A DNA stretch of 7,541 nucleotides from Clostridiales bacterium UBA4959 (GTDB lineage: Bacteria; Bacillota; Clostridia; Oscillospirales; CAG-272). The notes under the pieces are model-generated. The model was not told the DNA's origin, did no database searches, and saw nothing but the letters and a program-made list of their open reading frames with translations. Positions 5,578 to 7,541 of the stretch are shown here, one piece after another. A program made the translations under genes and the position numbers. The stretch's first letter is position 1. Each line of letters begins with the position of its first letter. The stretch is from the NCBI GenBank assembly GCA_002397345.1, contig DHAH01000049.1:1761-9301 (forward strand), written 5' to 3'.

Positions 5578-5943
5578 GTGGCATGGGAGCTTGACGGGGA
5601 AAGGCCCATATATTTGCAGCTTGCGGAGCTAATACGCCTGCGGATCATCTCGGGTTATTACGCACAAGGGGAAAAGCTTCCGCCGGTGCGCGAGCTCGCG
5701 GCGGAAGCGGCGGTGAATCCCAACACTATGCAGCGCGCGCTTGCCGAGCTTGAAGCGGGCGGGCTGATCGTCACGCAGCGAACGACGGGGAAAACGGTGA
5801 CCGACAACGGTCTGGCGATAAAGACAGCGCGAGATAACGTAGCGGGCGGATATTCGGCAGACTATGTGTCTAAAATGACCGGACTGGGATTATCGGATGA
5901 ATTAATACGAAAATATATGGAGGAGGCATTAGAAAATGAATGA
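5578..5943 (+). CDS. GntR-family transcriptional repressor, YtrA subfamily
   Basis: Short DNA-binding regulator of 121 residues from GTG 5578. The start gives the typical family opening (WELDGERPIYLQLAELI, 3-19). The winged helix-turn-helix spans about residues 10-75, with GEKLPPVRELAAEAAVNPNT (31-50) and the recognition helix region up to about residue 58. The wing follows (GGLIVTQRTTGKTVTDN, 61-77). The C-terminal tail is only about 45 residues, mostly helical in appearance (YVSKM..LGLSDELIRKYMEEAL). That is too small for the ligand domains of FadR, HutC or MocR types and is the mark of the YtrA group. It is the first gene of a three-gene operon with an ABC ATPase and a membrane protein, and overlaps the ATPase by eight bases. 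It most likely represses its own operon through the site at 5520-5543. In B. subtilis the related system responds to cell-wall-active antibiotics; whether that holds here is unknown. Confidence 0.93.
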   Translation: MAWELDGERPIYLQLAELIRLRIISGYYAQGEKLPPVRELAAEAAVNPNTMQRALAELEAGGLIVTQRTTGKTVTDNGLAIKTARDNVAGGYSADYVSKMTGLGLSDELIRKYMEEALENE

Positions 5944-6712
5944 ACAACAACCCACCACGCATAATTTAAACGCGGCGGAGAACGCGCCGAATAAACCGGA
6001 AGCTGTCGCGGCGCCGCCGCTGCTCGAGTGCAGACATCTTACCAAACGCTATTCGGCGATGGGTGACGCGCTGTCAGATATAAATCTTAAGATATACGGC
6101 GGGCGGATAATCGGACTGCTGGGACCGAACGGCAGCGGTAAAACCACGTTCATCAAGCTGGTGTGCGGACTGCTTGAGCCGACCGCGGGTGAAATCTATA
6201 TTAACGGAATTGCGCCCGGCGTAGAGTCGAAGCTCACGGTGGCATATCTGCCCGACCGCATTTATCTGAATAACTGGATGCGTGTGCGCGAGCTGATCGC
6301 GTTTTTCCACGATTTTTATTCTAACTTTAATTCCGACAAGGCGTATTCGATGCTCGAGCATCTGGGCATAAACCCCGACGACAGGCTGAAAACAATGTCA
6401 AAGGGTACAAAAGAGAAGGTGCAGCTTATCCTGACGATGAGCCGCGAAGCCGGACTGTACCTGCTCGACGAGCCGATAGGCGGCGTTGACCCCGCCGCGC
6501 GCGATTATATTCTCAATACAATACTAACCAATTACAACCCCGGCGCGACGGTGATAATGTCCACCCATCTCATCTCGGACATCGAGCGCATCCTCGACGA
6601 CGCGATTTTTATCAACCGCGGAAAGATTGTGCTCGCCGGTTCGGCAGACGACATCAGGGCAAAAAACGGAAAATCTATCGACGACCTTTTCAGGGAGGTA
6701 TTTAAATGTTAG
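5936..6712 (+). CDS. ABC transporter ATP-binding protein, YtrB-like
   Basis: Cytoplasmic ATPase, 258 residues, one complete ABC domain: Walker A GPNGSGKT (63-70), signature MSKGTKEK (154-161), Walker B LYLLDEP (174-180), D-loop GGVDPAARD (182-190) and switch His211. Where most ABC proteins have the Q-loop glutamine, this one reads AYLPDR (103-108), as I recall for the YtrB-like exporter group. SKGT replaces the usual SGG signature, again typical of that group. The ATG at 5936 has GGAGGAGG (5919-5926) nine bases upstream and overlaps the GntR gene (ATGAATGA), so the coupling is firm. About 28 residues precede the ABC domain and are rich in Asn, Gln, Pro, Ala and Glu, an unusual and probably disordered tail. 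It pairs with the downstream membrane protein. The transported molecule, if any, is unknown. Confidence 0.94.
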   Translation: MNEQQPTTHNLNAAENAPNKPEAVAAPPLLECRHLTKRYSAMGDALSDINLKIYGGRIIGLLGPNGSGKTTFIKLVCGLLEPTAGEIYINGIAPGVESKLTVAYLPDRIYLNNWMRVRELIAFFHDFYSNFNSDKAYSMLEHLGINPDDRLKTMSKGTKEKVQLILTMSREAGLYLLDEPIGGVDPAARDYILNTILTNYNPGATVIMSTHLISDIERILDDAIFINRGKIVLAGSADDIRAKNGKSIDDLFREVFKC

Positions 6713-7539
6713 GCAAGCTGCTTAAACATGAATTTAAATCAACGGCGCGTATCTTCATCCCGTTTTATTTCGCGCTGATCGGAGTCGCGGCGATCCTGAA
6801 ACTGTTCACGCTTTTTGAAAGCCGCATAAATATCCTGGTCTTGCCGCGGGCGCTGTTTATATTCTTATATGCGGTGCTTGTCGCCATAGTTTTCGCGCTC
6901 GCGTATATAATAACATGCACGCGGTTCTACCGCAACCTGCTCGGCGACGAAGGATATCTGATGCATACGCTGCCGGTTAAACCGTACCTGCATATCTGGA
7001 CAAAACTGATCACGGGCATTGTGTGGTTGTTTGCGAGCATACTTGCCGGACTGCTTTCGGTGCTGGTGCTCACGCTGCGCAAAGGGTTATTCGGCGATAT
7101 AATCAAGGGTATAGATTTGGTGTTTAAGCAGTTGGGCGTTATATTAAATAATTCCTCGGCGGGCTTAACCCTCGCGGCGTTTATATTGATGCTTGCGGTG
7201 GTGCTGATCAACAGTTTCCTGATGTTTTATGCCTCGATGTCGGTGGGTCAGCTTATACGCCGTCACCGCGTAATCGGCTCGATAGCCGCGTATTTCGGAT
7301 TCAGTTTTATTACGCAGATGATTTCGGCTGTGGTAATGTTCATCTTGTCGAAAACAAACACTTTTGACGTGCTGCAGAACGGCAATGTGGGTGTGATAAA
7401 CGGTCGGGTGGTAAATATACAAATTCTAAACGCCATTACTGCATTTTTATTGGTATTTTCGGTTTTATATACGCTGACGGCGATAGGGTATTATATTATA
7501 ACGAATTATATGCTTAAAAAGAAGCTAAATCTGGAATAG
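6706..7539 (+). CDS. ABC-2-like membrane protein partner, YtrC-like
   Basis: Integral membrane partner of the preceding ATPase, 277 residues and complete, ending two bases before the window edge. Hydrophobic segments near residues 15-36, 49-71, 100-122, 154-176, 189-214 and 241-268 suggest six helices. The opening MLGKLLKHEFKSTARIF, a basic amphipathic stretch before helix 1, is common in ABC-2-type permeases of this operon type. Between helices 2 and 3 lies FYRNLLGDEGYLMHTLPVK (74-92), a recurrent motif of the group that probably contacts the ATPase. The tail is basic (KKKLN). The ATG has GGGAGG (6693-6698) seven bases upstream and overlaps the ATPase stop by seven bases. Bacillus ytr has more genes (up to six); here the visible unit has three, but further genes could follow to the right. 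It could be an exporter, or a sensor or defence module for lipid II-binding antibiotics by analogy. Confidence 0.85.
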   Translation: MLGKLLKHEFKSTARIFIPFYFALIGVAAILKLFTLFESRINILVLPRALFIFLYAVLVAIVFALAYIITCTRFYRNLLGDEGYLMHTLPVKPYLHIWTKLITGIVWLFASILAGLLSVLVLTLRKGLFGDIIKGIDLVFKQLGVILNNSSAGLTLAAFILMLAVVLINSFLMFYASMSVGQLIRRHRVIGSIAAYFGFSFITQMISAVVMFILSKTNTFDVLQNGNVGVINGRVVNIQILNAITAFLLVFSVLYTLTAIGYYIITNYMLKKKLNLE

Positions 7540-7541
7540 CC

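Noticed and set aside
1..7541. Mobile element, CRISPR array, toxin-antitoxin or defence island
   Set aside because: I saw no transposase or integrase, no spaced direct repeats of array type and no terminal inverted repeats. All coding frames are explained by transporter, salvage and regulator genes.

Overview
The window reads as a chromosomal segment of a Gram-positive anaerobe, most likely a clostridial Bacillota. I infer this from the mixed base composition (GC-rich genes, very AT-rich spacers), strong GGAGG-type ribosome binding sites, GTG and TTG starts, and proteins whose nearest recognisable relatives are Bacillus/Clostridium families (Xpt, a BMP-family nucleoside/purine ABC importer, an ECF S component, YtrA/YtrB-type genes). 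There is no rRNA, tRNA, CRISPR, insertion sequence or phage signal. No gap between genes reaches 300 bases.

The left two thirds (1-5380) is on the minus strand. In transcription order it holds an ECF-type membrane substrate-binding component (4769-5380, TTG start, near-perfect promoter, own terminator), xanthine phosphoribosyltransferase xpt (4020-4592), a BMP-family lipoprotein (2751-3905), a double-domain ABC ATPase (1002-2558) and the first BMP-type permease (1-1009, cut by the window edge). A second permease would be expected beyond the left edge. The lipoprotein, ATPase and permease make one importer. With xpt just upstream, the likely job is uptake of a purine base or nucleoside followed by conversion to the nucleotide with PRPP. 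The 192-base spacer between lipoprotein and ATPase holds three separate stem-loops, probably setting a high lipoprotein to ATPase ratio.

The right third (5578-7539) is a plus-strand, translationally coupled three-gene operon of the YtrABC type: a short GntR-family repressor, an ABC ATPase and a six-helix membrane partner. Its promoter (TTGACA, 17 bases, TATTAT) overlaps an inverted repeat close to the operator known for Bacillus subtilis YtrA, so autorepression is likely. The two halves diverge from a shared 197-base promoter region.

Most of the window is ordinary, well-conserved gene content. The points worth a second look are the loss of the Walker B aspartate in the only canonical ATP site of the importer ATPase, the hairpin-rich spacer after the lipoprotein gene (including a plus-strand terminator with no plus-strand gene), and the YtrA-like operator.
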